Notes: a model not told the origin generated them from the sequence alone. A stretch of 64,000 bases of DNA from Klebsiella huaxiensis (GCF_003261575.2 NZ_CP036175.1:4340001-4404000); one strand, 5' to 3'. Counted from the first letter of the stretch, positions 50,672 through 59,533 are shown. Numbers and translations are program-made.

Positions 50672-51154
50672 ATGAGTGATAATAATGAGCTGGGCATTCT
50701 CGCCCGCCGCAAAATTGAAGCAGAAATAATCAAGCCGATTTACGACATTCTGGTGCGCGAGATAGGTAAAGCTCGCGCCCAGGCCGTTATCGGCGAAGCG
50801 ATTGAAAACGCCGCCATTGAGGCGGGAAAAGCGTTTGCTAGCCAGGAGCCGAACGGCGCGGATATCCAGAGCTTTGTCGCCCTGCAGTATCTGTGGGAGA
50901 AAGATAACGCCCTGGAGGTCAAGGTGCTGGACGCCGACGACCAGCAGTATAACTACAACGTTAACCGCTGCCGCTACGCCGAGATGTACCACGAGATGGG
51001 GCTGGGAGAAATTGGCCACCTGCTCTCCTGCGCCCGCGATGACAAGTTTATCGTCGGCTACGCCCCGGACGTGGAGCTGACCCGCACCACCACCATTATG
51101 CAGGGTGGAAAGTGCTGCGACTTCCGCTATCGCGTGAAAAAGGACAAGCCATGA
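50672..51154 (+). CDS. L-2-amino-thiazoline-4-carboxylate (ATC) hydrolase family protein
   Basis: 160-residue cytoplasmic protein of the ATC hydrolase family (Pfam ATC_hydrolase). It shows the family's C-terminal pattern YHEMGLGEIGHLLSC (about residues 108-122), FIVGYAPDVELTRTTT (about 128-143) and GGKCCDFRY (about 147-155). ATC hydrolase (AtcB of Pseudomonas) opens the thiazoline ring to give N-carbamoyl-L-cysteine. The next gene would then release L-cysteine, ammonia and carbon dioxide. ATG at 50672 with GAGG upstream; the GTG one codon before is possible. It overlaps the amidase gene by 4 bp. Confidence 0.72.
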   Translation: MSDNNELGILARRKIEAEIIKPIYDILVREIGKARAQAVIGEAIENAAIEAGKAFASQEPNGADIQSFVALQYLWEKDNALEVKVLDADDQQYNYNVNRCRYAEMYHEMGLGEIGHLLSCARDDKFIVGYAPDVELTRTTTIMQGGKCCDFRYRVKKDKP

Positions 51155-52392
51155 TAACCGTCAACGGCGAACGTCTGTGGTCGACGCTCAACGAGATGGC
51201 CCTTATCGGCGCGACGCCGGCGGGCGGCGTAACCCGGCTGACGCTGAGCGACGAGGACCGCCAGGCGCGCGATCTGCTGCGCCAGTGGGCGCGGCAAGCC
51301 GGTTTTACCTGCGAAGTCGATAGCATGGGCAATATGTTTATCCGCCGCGCCGGTAAAAATTCGCAGCTTGCTCCGGTGCTGACTGGTTCGCACGTCGACT
51401 CTCAGCCGCTCGGCGGCCGCTATGACGGGATTTACGGCGTGCTGGCCGGACTGGAAGCGCTGCGCACGCTAAACGATCTCGGCGTTGAGACCGAACGCGA
51501 TATCGTGCTGGTGAACTGGACCAACGAAGAAGGGGCGCGCTTTGCCCCGGCAATGCTGGCATCCGGCGTCTGGGCCGGACAGTTTAGCGAAGCCTATGCG
51601 CTCGCCCGTGAAGATCGCGACGGCATCAGCGTCGGCGAGGCGCTGGAGGCTATCGGCTATCGCGGCGAACGCCCGACTGCCGCCTTCCCGCTGCACGCCT
51701 GCTACGAAGTGCATATCGAACAGGGGCCGATTCTGGAAGAAGAAGGCGTTGATATCGGCCTCGTCCATGCAGCAATGGGTCAGCGCTGGTTCAACGTCAC
51801 GCTGGAGGGCTTTTCCGCCCACGCCGGAACCACGCCGATGGGCAGCCGCCGCGATGCGTTGACTGCTTTCGCCGAGCTGGCGCTGGCGGTTGAGCAAATC
51901 GGCATCGCGCACAACCCTGATGGCCGGGCGACGATTGGCATGGCGCAGGTGATACCGGGATCGCGTAACGTGGTTCCGGGCCGCATGGCATGTAGCGTCG
52001 AGTTTCGTCATCCACAAACCGCAGCCCTGGAAGCCATGGAGCAAGCTCTGCATAGCGCTGCTGACGCGCTGGCGGCGCGCGGCGTGGCAGCAAACGTCGA
52101 GCGTATTTTCGATTACGCGCCGATTGCCTTTGACGCCGGGTGTCTGGCGCGCAGTCAGCGAGCGGCAGAGACATTGGGCTACAGCGCCAGGACCATGGTT
52201 TCCGGTGCCGGTCACGATACCTGCTATGTCAGTAAGGTCGCGCCCGCCAGCATGATTTTCATCCCCTGCGAGAAAGGGATTAGCCATAACGAGGCGGAGA
52301 ATATTCTGCCCGCGTGGGCGGAGAAAGGGGCCAACGTGCTGCTCAACAGTTTGCGCCTTGCTGCCGATGAGCAGGAGCCGGGTAGCGCGTAA
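51151..52392 (+). CDS. N-carbamoyl-L-amino acid amidohydrolase (AtcC-like, M20 Zn hydrolase)
   Basis: 413-residue metal-dependent M20-family hydrolase of the hydantoinase/carbamoylase group. The metal ligands appear in LTGSHVDSQPLGGRYDGIYGV (split LTGSHVDSQP / GGRYDGIYGV; about residues 77-97), WTNEEGARF (about 123-131) and the ligand glutamine/histidine in YEVHIEQGPILE (about 188-199). The lid domain has GFSAHAGTTPMGSRRDAL, and the C-terminus has SGAGHDTCYV and GISHNEAE. It removes the carbamoyl group from N-carbamoyl-L-amino acids; together with the ATC hydrolase it matches the AtcB-AtcC route to L-cysteine. The ATG at 51151 overlaps the preceding stop (ATGA). A bidirectional hairpin follows. 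Confidence 0.85.
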   Translation: MITVNGERLWSTLNEMALIGATPAGGVTRLTLSDEDRQARDLLRQWARQAGFTCEVDSMGNMFIRRAGKNSQLAPVLTGSHVDSQPLGGRYDGIYGVLAGLEALRTLNDLGVETERDIVLVNWTNEEGARFAPAMLASGVWAGQFSEAYALAREDRDGISVGEALEAIGYRGERPTAAFPLHACYEVHIEQGPILEEEGVDIGLVHAAMGQRWFNVTLEGFSAHAGTTPMGSRRDALTAFAELALAVEQIGIAHNPDGRATIGMAQVIPGSRNVVPGRMACSVEFRHPQTAALEAMEQALHSAADALAARGVAANVERIFDYAPIAFDAGCLARSQRAAETLGYSARTMVSGAGHDTCYVSKVAPASMIFIPCEKGISHNEAENILPAWAEKGANVLLNSLRLAADEQEPGSA

Positions 52393-52402
52393 ACGGGCAA
52401 CC

Positions 52403-52429
52403 AGCCCGCAGCGATTCACGCCGCGGGCT
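52403..52429. terminator. Bidirectional hairpin between converging operons
   Basis: AGCCCGC (52403-52409) / GCGGGCT (52423-52429) with GCG/CGC extending the stem inside. It lies between the amidohydrolase stop and the converging sugar permease stop; ATCTTT follows on the plus strand. Confidence 0.65.
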
Positions 52430-52438
52430 ATCTTTGAG

Positions 52439-53470
52439 TTAATGTTTCTTGCGGTTACGCCGCATATCGATGGTCACCGCCGCAACGATAATGATGCCTT
52501 TGATAATATCCTGCACGTAGGCGTCGACGCCGACAAAGGTAAACCCGCTTTTAATCAGGCCAAGGATCATCGCGCCGATTAAGGTTCCGGTAATACGCCC
52601 CACCCCGCCCATCAGGCTGCTGCCGCCAATGACCGCTGCGGCAATCGCATCCAGCTCATAGGACATTCCCATGCTCGACTGCCCGCTGCTGACGCGCGCC
52701 GCCAGCACCACGCCCGCGAGGCCGGAGAGCGCCCCGGCGATGGTATAGACGATCACCAGGTACTTATTCACGTTAATACCGGAGACCTTTGCCGACGTCA
52801 TATTGCCACCGATGGCGTACACGTATTTGCCATAGCGAGTATGTTTCAGGGCAATGTGAAATACCGCGGCGACGACGAAGAAAATAATCACCGGCATCGC
52901 CCCCTGGCCGATAGCGGTAAAGCTGTCGGATAAGAAGCTAATCGGGTTGCCCTGGGTGTAATACTGCGCGAGGCCGCGCGCCGACACCATCATCCCCAGC
53001 GTGGCGATAAACGGCGGAATACCTGTGCGGGTGACGAGAAACCCGTTGGTTAAACCGCACAGCAGGCCGACGCCAATCCCGGCACCAATCGGAATGACCG
53101 CAGGCATATTGACCAGCGACGGGAACATCGGCGTCAGGCTGTCGGAAGTTTGTGCGAGGCTTGCCGCCACCACGGCGGCGAGCGCGATCACCGAACCGGA
53201 GGAGAGGTCAATCCCGGTGGTAATAATAACCTGCGTCACCCCCACCGCGATAATGCCGATAATCGCCACTTGCAGAACAATTAATATCAGGCGGTTGGTA
53301 TTCATTAAAAAGGACTGATCGCGCACGTACCAACCGGCAATTTCAAAAGTCAGGGCAATCACCAGCATGACGATAAATATTCCGGTATCTTTCGGCAGCT
53401 TGTGACGTAATTGACCAAAGAAAGAGGGCTTATCATTGACCGGGGTCGCCGTTATTTTCATATTGCTCAT
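52439..53470 (-). CDS. Sugar ABC transporter permease (RbsC/inositol type)
   Basis: 343-residue inner-membrane permease of the CUT2 (ribose/xylitol/inositol) class, with about ten membrane segments. It shows TTGIDLSSGSVIALAAV (about residues 80-96), the GLLCGLTNGFLVTRTGIPPFIATLG (split GLLCGLTNGF / LVTRTGIPPFIATLG) stretch and the EAA-like ATP-side GGSSLMGGVGRITGTLIGA near 285-303. Start at 53470 has GAGG upstream. It follows the ATPase by 10 bp. The last gene of the ABC operon (binding protein-ATPase-permease); the linked dehydrogenases suggest an inositol-type polyol. Confidence 0.88.
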   Translation of the reverse strand: MSNMKITATPVNDKPSFFGQLRHKLPKDTGIFIVMLVIALTFEIAGWYVRDQSFLMNTNRLILIVLQVAIIGIIAVGVTQVIITTGIDLSSGSVIALAAVVAASLAQTSDSLTPMFPSLVNMPAVIPIGAGIGVGLLCGLTNGFLVTRTGIPPFIATLGMMVSARGLAQYYTQGNPISFLSDSFTAIGQGAMPVIIFFVVAAVFHIALKHTRYGKYVYAIGGNMTSAKVSGINVNKYLVIVYTIAGALSGLAGVVLAARVSSGQSSMGMSYELDAIAAAVIGGSSLMGGVGRITGTLIGAMILGLIKSGFTFVGVDAYVQDIIKGIIIVAAVTIDMRRNRKKH

Positions 53471-53480
53471 TCTCTGTGCC

Positions 53481-54965
53481 TCAATGGGATGCCAACGACA
53501 AAATGGTTTCCTGGTCGGCGTCCTCTTTATCGAGGATGCCGGTAATACGCCCTTCATGCATCACCATCACCCGGTCGCTCATGCCGAGAATTTCAGGTAA
53601 TTCAGAAGAGACCATAATCACCGCCACGCCGCGGTTCGCCAGTTCGCTGATCAGATGATAAATTTCCGCTTTCGCCCCCACGTCGATTCCGCGCGTTGGC
53701 TCATCGAGAATCAGTATTTTCGGCTGGGCTAAAAGCCAGCGGGCAATCAGCACTTTTTGCTGATTACCACCGCTGAGGTTATTAATAATCTGATCCATGG
53801 TTGGAGTTTTAATATTCAGGCGGCGGATCTGCTCCATGCAGTCTTCGGCCATTTTGAGATGCTGAACAAAGCCGGTTTTACCAATATATTCCGGCATTTT
53901 GACGATACTCATATTCTCGAGGACCGATAACACCAGGAACAGGCCTGACTTTTTGCGGTCTTCGGTGAGCAGCGCCATCCCTTTTTCGATGGCCGTTGAC
54001 GGCGAATCAATATTAACCGGTATTCCGTCTATCAGTACTTCGCCGCTATCGGCTTGCTCCATGCCGAACAGGCTTTCCATGACTTCGCTACGCCCGGCGC
54101 CCACCAGCCCGGCCACGCCGAGGATTTCGCCGCGCCGTACGCTAAAGTTGATATCGTGAAAGACCCCTTTACGCGTCAAATTGCGCACCGTCAGCACCTC
54201 TTCGCCAATGGTGTTATTAAACTTGGGAAAGAGCTGGGTAAGCTCCCGGCCAACCATCTGGGTAATCAGCGACTGGCGAGTAAACTCGGTGGTATTTTGA
54301 CTGCCAACCCAGGTGCCATCGCGAAATACGCTGATTTCATCGGTAATCGCGAATATCTCGTCCATCTTATGGCTGATGTAAATAATGGCTTTTCCCTGCT
54401 GGCGCAAATCGCGAATAATCGTAAACAGGTGCGCTACTTCGCTCTCGGTTAATGCCGAGGTCGGCTCATCCATAATCACAATATCCGCGTTCCAGGAAAC
54501 CGCTTTGGCAATTTCCACCATCTGCTGGGCAGCGATACTTAACTCCCCCACCAGCCGGTCAGCGGATAAACGGATATTCAGTTTATTCAGGAGTTCCTGA
54601 GTCTGGCGGGTAAGCTGGCGATGATCGACAAAGCCATATTTCATCGGCTCACGGCCCAGCCAGATATTTTCCGCCACCGTCATATGCGGCACCAGATTAA
54701 GCTCCTGGTGGATCATCGAGATCCCGGAGCGCAGCGCGTCCATCGTATCCTGAAACTGGACCGGCTCTCCTTTGACGCGGATCGCGCCTTTATCGGGGCG
54801 ATAGATCCCGATAAGGCATTTCATTAACGTCGATTTCCCGGCGCCGTTTTCGCCCATCAGCGCGTGCACCGTCCCCGGGCGCACGCGTAATGAGACGTTG
54901 TCGAGCGCCTTCACGCCGGGGAAGAACTTGCTGATACCTTCGGCTTCAAGTGCAAAAGCGTTCAT
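53481..54965 (-). CDS. Sugar ABC transporter ATPase, double domain (RbsA/MglA type)
   Basis: 494-residue CUT2 ATPase with two ABC domains. Domain 1: Walker A GENGAGKST (about residues 35-43), signature LSIAAQQMVEIAKA (about 140-153), Walker B VIMDEPTSALT. Domain 2: the degenerate GLVGAGRSE (about 287-295), signature LSGGNQQKVLIARWL (about 391-405), Walker B ILILDEPTRGIDVGA. This asymmetry is normal for RbsA/MglA. GGAGGTGGACGT lies upstream of the ATG. 26 bp after the binding-protein gene. Confidence 0.9.
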   Translation of the reverse strand: MNAFALEAEGISKFFPGVKALDNVSLRVRPGTVHALMGENGAGKSTLMKCLIGIYRPDKGAIRVKGEPVQFQDTMDALRSGISMIHQELNLVPHMTVAENIWLGREPMKYGFVDHRQLTRQTQELLNKLNIRLSADRLVGELSIAAQQMVEIAKAVSWNADIVIMDEPTSALTESEVAHLFTIIRDLRQQGKAIIYISHKMDEIFAITDEISVFRDGTWVGSQNTTEFTRQSLITQMVGRELTQLFPKFNNTIGEEVLTVRNLTRKGVFHDINFSVRRGEILGVAGLVGAGRSEVMESLFGMEQADSGEVLIDGIPVNIDSPSTAIEKGMALLTEDRKKSGLFLVLSVLENMSIVKMPEYIGKTGFVQHLKMAEDCMEQIRRLNIKTPTMDQIINNLSGGNQQKVLIARWLLAQPKILILDEPTRGIDVGAKAEIYHLISELANRGVAVIMVSSELPEILGMSDRVMVMHEGRITGILDKEDADQETILSLASH

Positions 54966-54991
54966 ACGTCCACCTCCAAACCACTGAGCAA

Positions 54992-55915
54992 TTATTTCTG
55001 GTTGCGGTTCACAAACTCAGCCATGTTGTCTTTGGTGATCAGCTGGTAGGGAACGTCGATGACCTTTTCCACTTTCTCGCCGTTAGCGAGCTTAACGGCG
55101 GCATCAACCGCGCCTTCGCCCTGCCCTTTCGCGTCCTGGAAAATCGTGGCGATCATCTTGCCGTTTTTGAGCATTTGCAGCGCATCGGGCGTGCCATCCA
55201 CTCCGGCAATCAGAATATGGTTCGGGTTTTTACCCAGCGCCTGCAGCGCACCGATGGCCATTTCATCGTTGTTGGACGCGATAGCCTGAATGTCTTCACC
55301 GCTGGTCATCCAGTTGCTGACCACGTCAACGGCGTCGTTACGCATAAATTTGGCGGTCTGTTTTTGCACAATTTTGATATCCGGGTACTTTGCCACCACC
55401 TCTTCGACGCCTTTGGTGCGGTCGCGGGTCGATTCATTCGCCAGGTCGCCGAGCAGAATGGCGACGTTGCCTTTACCGTTCATCGCCTTGGCTAACGCTT
55501 CCATCTGTAAGCGCCCCGCCAGCACCGAGTCAGAGCCGACGTAGGCCATTTTGTCGGTCAGCTGCGCCTGTGGGCGGCGGTTAACAAAGACCAGCGGAAT
55601 ACCGGCTTTGGTGGCCTGGTCCATAATCGGCTTCACCGCGTTGGTGTCGACCGGGTTGACGATAATCACATCGACGCCCTGGCCAATAAAATTTTGCACC
55701 TGCTGTAGCTGCTGCGAGACGTCGCCTTTGGCATCTTCGACCTGCGACTTAACGCCATCTTTTTGCATCTCTTTTTGCATCGCGGTGCGCAGAATCGTCA
55801 GGAAGTTGTCATCAAATAGCGCCATAGACACACCGACCGAAATATCTTTCGCCATCACGACCGCTGGCAGCATGCAGGCTATCAAAGAGGCAACAACCGT
55901 TTTCTTGATATTCAT
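54992..55915 (-). CDS. Sugar/inositol periplasmic binding protein
   Basis: 307-residue type 1 periplasmic binding protein (RbsB/IbpA-like). Signal peptide residues 1-22 (MNIKKTVVASLIACMLPAVVMA). Mature protein opens KDISVGVSMALFDDNFLTIL and continues QVQNFIGQGVDVIIVNPVDT (about 73-92), FVNRRPQ (about 108-114) and ASNNDEMAIGALQAL (about 211-225), which hold the hydroxyl-binding residues of CUT2 binders. Closest in style to inositol and ribose binders. First gene of the ABC operon, with a 413-bp upstream region. Confidence 0.87.
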   Translation of the reverse strand: MNIKKTVVASLIACMLPAVVMAKDISVGVSMALFDDNFLTILRTAMQKEMQKDGVKSQVEDAKGDVSQQLQQVQNFIGQGVDVIIVNPVDTNAVKPIMDQATKAGIPLVFVNRRPQAQLTDKMAYVGSDSVLAGRLQMEALAKAMNGKGNVAILLGDLANESTRDRTKGVEEVVAKYPDIKIVQKQTAKFMRNDAVDVVSNWMTSGEDIQAIASNNDEMAIGALQALGKNPNHILIAGVDGTPDALQMLKNGKMIATIFQDAKGQGEGAVDAAVKLANGEKVEKVIDVPYQLITKDNMAEFVNRNQK

Positions 55916-56328
55916 AGTTGATCCTTTATTTACAGGTACATCGGTTAGGTAAGATAAAATGAAAAATTAGTTTCATTAATTGTGCGTTAAGCGCCTGCTT
56001 TTTCAGCTTTTCGAAAAAACGGACCGCGTGCTGGCGCATTTTTCACTGTTGATCGGAATCACAAAATTCAGTTGTTTTAGAATGTGTTTTTGAAACATCA
56101 GTCCATTTATTACGAAAGAAACATTCCAGACCATTTATTTCATTAACAACACATATGAAACTTTTATAAGTAAATAACTGAAATGAAAATTTTAAAACCG
56201 CACGTTAACAGAACTTTGACACACATCTAACATTGACGCATAAATGCGCAAAAAATGAGAGACAGGCGACGATTTGGGGCGCTGTGAGATCAGCCTTGCG
56301 GGGAGTTCAAAAAGAAGAATAAGAGCGC
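55916..56328. promoter_or_regulatory. Long AT-rich regulatory region upstream of the sugar ABC operon
   Basis: 413 bp without a gene. It holds the promoter of the minus-strand ABC operon. TTTCATTAA occurs twice (55971-55979 and 56138-56146), related ATGAAAC/TGAAACAT strings recur at 56091-56098 and 56155-56161, and a small perfect palindrome CGCAT-AA-ATGCG lies at 56237-56248. The TGATGGA palindrome seen elsewhere in this cluster is absent. I cannot name the binding protein. Confidence 0.45.
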
Positions 56329-57348
56329 TCAGTCGACGTTTTCAGCGCTATAGAGGATAAATTCGACCCTACCATCGCTAAAAACATCCGGTTGATAGCC
56401 GGTCTCAAGATGGCGCAGGGCCAGTTCCACCGCCAGTTGGGCGTGCTGGCGAGGGTTTTGATCGAGCGTCAATGCCATTCCCCCCTGCGCCAACTGCTCA
56501 CGAGTGGTGCTGTATCGTTCATGGGTAATCCAGCAGCATTCGCCGTAGCGACGATGGCGGGCCAGCGCCTGCGCCACCTGCGTATTGCCAAGGCCGGTAT
56601 TGTAAATGCCGACGACATCGCGATTACGGTTCAGGGCTTTCTCCAGCAGGCGGTCGATTTGCTGTCGGTTATCCTCCCCCGCCAGTACTTCACCCAGTTG
56701 TAGATGAGGAAAACGTTGGCTAATCACATCGCGAAAGCCCTGAATACGCGAGCGATGGGCGCTGAAGTCCTGGCGACCGCTGATCATCAGCACTTCGCCG
56801 GAACGATGGGCCATCAGTCCCATCATCATGCCTGCGGTGCGTCCAGCCTGCTGCTGATTAATCCCCACATGACAGAGCCTCTGCGCTTGCGGAAGGTCGG
56901 TGACCAGCGTAATCACCGGCACGTTTGCCTCTCGGCATTGACGCAACGCCTCGTAGACCCGCGGATGTTCGTTGCCAAAGACAATGATCGCATGGCGCTT
57001 TTTACTGCTGCGGATAATGCTTTTCGCCAATTTTTCTGGCTCAGATTCCGCCACCAGCGTGCGGTGCAGCGTAAGACGACGATAGCCAAGACTATCCGCC
57101 ACGTCGGCGAAATCCTGCGTCAGGCGGGAGAAAAACAGCGAATCATTAGCGCTGAGGAGCACTTCGATTTGCCACGGTAGGCGACGCTCTTGTGGCAAAA
57201 TCCGCTTCAGCCCGGCTTCGCGGGCCGCCTGCAACACTCTGCGGGTGGTTTCCGGCGATACGCCGCCGCGCTCGTTAAGCACCCGATCAACAGTCGCCAC
57301 GCCAACGCCAATCTGCTTAGCCAGTTCCTCCAGCGAAATACTTTTCAT
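56329..57348 (-). CDS. LacI-family regulator of the inositol/sugar cluster
   Basis: 339-residue LacI-family regulator with an N-terminal HTH (residues 3-25, ISLEELAKQIGVGVATVDRV) and hinge region (about 45-58), then a ribose-binding-protein-like effector domain (WQIEVLLSANDSLFF, AIIVFGNEH, GLMAHRSGEVLMISG). The ATG at 57348 has GGGGAGCG upstream. It lies between the ABC operon and a divergent dehydrogenase gene. A perfect 16-bp palindrome (57363-57378) sits just 15 bp upstream of its start, and an equal one lies upstream of the next dehydrogenase. It is the obvious candidate to bind both, and autoregulation is likely. Confidence 0.85.
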   Translation of the reverse strand: MKSISLEELAKQIGVGVATVDRVLNERGGVSPETTRRVLQAAREAGLKRILPQERRLPWQIEVLLSANDSLFFSRLTQDFADVADSLGYRRLTLHRTLVAESEPEKLAKSIIRSSKKRHAIIVFGNEHPRVYEALRQCREANVPVITLVTDLPQAQRLCHVGINQQQAGRTAGMMMGLMAHRSGEVLMISGRQDFSAHRSRIQGFRDVISQRFPHLQLGEVLAGEDNRQQIDRLLEKALNRNRDVVGIYNTGLGNTQVAQALARHRRYGECCWITHERYSTTREQLAQGGMALTLDQNPRQHAQLAVELALRHLETGYQPDVFSDGRVEFILYSAENVD

Positions 57349-57362
57349 CGCTCCCCTCACCA

Positions 57363-57378
57363 TGATGGAAATCCATCA
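57363..57378. promoter_or_regulatory. TGATGGA-N2-TCCATCA operator, copy 1
   Basis: Perfect palindrome TGATGGAAATCCATCA, arms TGATGGA and TCCATCA, between the divergent LacI-type regulator and the inositol-dehydrogenase-like gene. Identical arms recur at 59610-59625. Format suits a LacI-family operator. Confidence 0.75.
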
Positions 57379-57451
57379 AAACGCCTGTGTCGGTCAGTGT
57401 AGCAAACGGATTACTTTGGCAGCGGTAAATCCCTTTTTCTGGAGAAGAAAA

Positions 57452-58456
57452 ATGACCTGCATTCGTTTTGCACTGTTAGGCAGCGGTTTTATCGGCCAGG
57501 TTCACGCCGCCAGCCTTGCTCGCCATGAACATACCGTTCTGGCCATGGTGGCTGATGCCGACCCCAATCGGGCGAAAGCGCTGGCCTCCCGTTACGGCGC
57601 GCGGGCGGTCACCGTCACCGAGGCCATCAATAGCGATGCGATTGATGCGGTGCTGATCGCCAGCTCAACCCCATCGCACGCGGAGCTGCTGGAGGCCGCC
57701 GCGCGCGCCGGGAAAGCCGTCTACTGCGAAAAACCCATCGATCTTTCGTTGGCTCGCGCACGTGAGGTTGTCGAGAAAGTGTTGCCGCTCAAAGTGCCGG
57801 TAACCGTGGGGTTTAACCGCCGCTTTGACGCCAGCCATCAGCAGTTGCGCCGTCAGGTTGAGGCTGGCGTTATCGGCAAAATCGAGCTGGTACAGATGGT
57901 GTGCCGGGCATCGGTTATGCCGCCGCTCGAGTATCTGCGCAGCTCCGGCGGCCAGATGCGCGACCAGGCGATTCACTTTTTTGACCTGCTGCGTTTTCTT
58001 ACCGGCGATGAAGTGACGACCGTCGCCGCCATGGGAGGCGCGCTGGCGCAGCCGGAGATCGCCGGGTTCGATGATGTCGACACCTCCATTCTGCTGCTGA
58101 GAATGCGCGGCGGCGGGCTGGCTCAGCTGGACAATACCCGGCGTACCGGCCACGGCTACGATGAACGCGTTAGCCTGCTCGGAGCGGATGGCGTGGTAGA
58201 GTCCGGCAGCCAGACATCACGCGGCGTGACGCTGTGGCAAGGAGATCGCTGCATTCAACCCGGTCTGTATCCGGACTGGTTCAACCGTGTCCAGGGTTCG
58301 TATTATCAGCACATGGATGCCTTTGTCCGGTCGCTGCGCGGGGAAAACGTACCGGACCTGCCGGGGCTGCTGGACGGCCTGCAAGCGCAGGCTATCGCCG
58401 AGGCCGCCGTGCTCTCGCTGCAACAGGAGCAATTTATTAGCGTCGACCTGTCGTAA
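57452..58456 (+). CDS. Inositol 2-dehydrogenase-like Gfo/Idh/MocA oxidoreductase
   Basis: 334-residue NAD(P)-dependent dehydrogenase. Rossmann motif LLGSGFIGQVHAASL (residues 7-21), IDAVLIASSTPSHAEL (about 64-79), the catalytic YCEKPID with its lysine (about 91-97) and VGFNRRFDASH (about 119-129). GGQMRDQAIHFFD near 167-179 holds the conserved aspartate and histidine. This is the style of IolG-type inositol dehydrogenases, consistent with the inositol-type importer nearby. The ATG at 57452 follows GGAGAAG; earlier in-frame codons run into the regulator's promoter and are rejected. A strong hairpin separates it from the next gene. Confidence 0.85.
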   Translation: MTCIRFALLGSGFIGQVHAASLARHEHTVLAMVADADPNRAKALASRYGARAVTVTEAINSDAIDAVLIASSTPSHAELLEAAARAGKAVYCEKPIDLSLARAREVVEKVLPLKVPVTVGFNRRFDASHQQLRRQVEAGVIGKIELVQMVCRASVMPPLEYLRSSGGQMRDQAIHFFDLLRFLTGDEVTTVAAMGGALAQPEIAGFDDVDTSILLLRMRGGGLAQLDNTRRTGHGYDERVSLLGADGVVESGSQTSRGVTLWQGDRCIQPGLYPDWFNRVQGSYYQHMDAFVRSLRGENVPDLPGLLDGLQAQAIAEAAVLSLQQEQFISVDLS

Positions 58457-58460
58457 AAAA

Positions 58461-58488
58461 GCCCCGTATACCTGACGGTATACGGGGC
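58461..58488. terminator. Strong terminator between two converging dehydrogenase genes
   Basis: GCCCCGTATACC (58461-58472) / GGTATACGGGGC (58477-58488), a perfect 12-bp stem with 4-base loop TGAC, and AAAAAA on the left, giving a T-run on the minus strand. It ends the dehydrogenase gene at 58502-59533 and probably also the plus-strand one. Confidence 0.88.
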
Positions 58489-58501
58489 AAGCACCGCGCC
58501 A

Positions 58502-59533
58502 CTAGCGCTCTTCGTTAAATACCACGCCAATCTGCCGCCGCACTTCATCCATTACGCTCAGGTTTTCCAGCACCCTGGCCAACGGGCGGATCGGCGAATT
58601 CGTTAATCCCTGCCCGACGCACCAGGCAAAATGCTCGGCCTGATAAAACAGCTGGTCATAGCGATTACGCGGCTCTTCCCAGCGCAACACATTGCCGCCC
58701 TGGCTGGCGGCGAGGGTAAAATTCCCCGGCGCGTAAAACTGCCCATCAAGGGTCAGAGTCGCATCGCGCCCGGCCACCACCGCGCCGCCCGGCGTATTGC
58801 TGAATAGCGTGGTGTTCAGCAGCCCTTGCAAGCCCTCTTCCCAGTTAAAAAGCATCGAAATTTGCCCGTTGACGCCTTTCTGGGCTGGACGCCCGCGGGC
58901 GATAATATCCTGCGGCACACCGCCAACCATGACGCTAAACGAGGTCAGATAGCTGCCAAGATCCATCATCGGACCACCGGCGAGGTCGGCATTAAAAATG
59001 CGATGATCCGGCGTAAAGAACTCCCCGTGATCGGCGAGCAGCGTATGCAGATCGCCCAGTACGCCGTCATCCAGCAGTTGGCGAATCACGTCATATTTCG
59101 GCGCGTAGTCGCACCACATCGCCTCCATCGCCAACTTGCCCCGCTTTGCCGCTTCGGCTTGTAGCGCGGCCCCTTCCCGCCGGTTCAGCGCAAAAGGCTT
59201 TTCAATCAGCACATGCTTACCCGCTTTTAGTACCCGCAGCCCGTCCGGGAAATGGTGATTGTGCGGCGTGGCAATATACACTGCATCAATATCCGGACGC
59301 GCCAGCATCTCATCCACCTGAGCGTAAGCCTGCGGGATCGCCCACTGTGCAGCAAAACTGTCGGCCTTTTGTTGCGTGCGCGAGGCCACGGCGACAACCT
59401 GCTGACGGCTGTGCTCTTTTAAAGATTTTACAAAACGCTCGGCAATCCATCCGGGGCCAATAATTCCCCAGCGCAGAACAGGGACAGATTGCGCGGCGTG
59501 ATGGCACGGTTTCGGTAACTGAGACGGGAACAT
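58502..59533 (-). CDS. Gfo/Idh/MocA-family oxidoreductase
   Basis: 343-residue NAD(P)-dependent dehydrogenase, distinct from its neighbour. Rossmann motif WGIIGPGWIAERF (about residues 22-34), AVYIATPHNHHFP (about 82-94), catalytic VLIEKPFALN (about 106-115) and AMEAMWCDYAPKYD (about 131-144), which belongs to the trans-dihydrodiol dehydrogenase-like subgroup. GGPMMDLGSYL follows. It lies directly upstream of blaOXY in divergent orientation, the neighbour also known to me for this bla gene in K. oxytoca. The same 16-bp palindrome found at 57363-57378 is 77 bp upstream of its start. Substrate unknown. Confidence 0.85.
   Translation of the reverse strand: MFPSQLPKPCHHAAQSVPVLRWGIIGPGWIAERFVKSLKEHSRQQVVAVASRTQQKADSFAAQWAIPQAYAQVDEMLARPDIDAVYIATPHNHHFPDGLRVLKAGKHVLIEKPFALNRREGAALQAEAAKRGKLAMEAMWCDYAPKYDVIRQLLDDGVLGDLHTLLADHGEFFTPDHRIFNADLAGGPMMDLGSYLTSFSVMVGGVPQDIIARGRPAQKGVNGQISMLFNWEEGLQGLLNTTLFSNTPGGAVVAGRDATLTLDGQFYAPGNFTLAASQGGNVLRWEEPRNRYDQLFYQAEHFAWCVGQGLTNSPIRPLARVLENLSVMDEVRRQIGVVFNEER

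Noticed and set aside
50669..51154. Hydantoin racemase or allantoin enzyme for the 160-residue protein
   Set aside because: It lacks the cysteine pair motifs of Asp/Glu/hydantoin racemases and its C-terminal CDFRY pattern fits ATC hydrolase.
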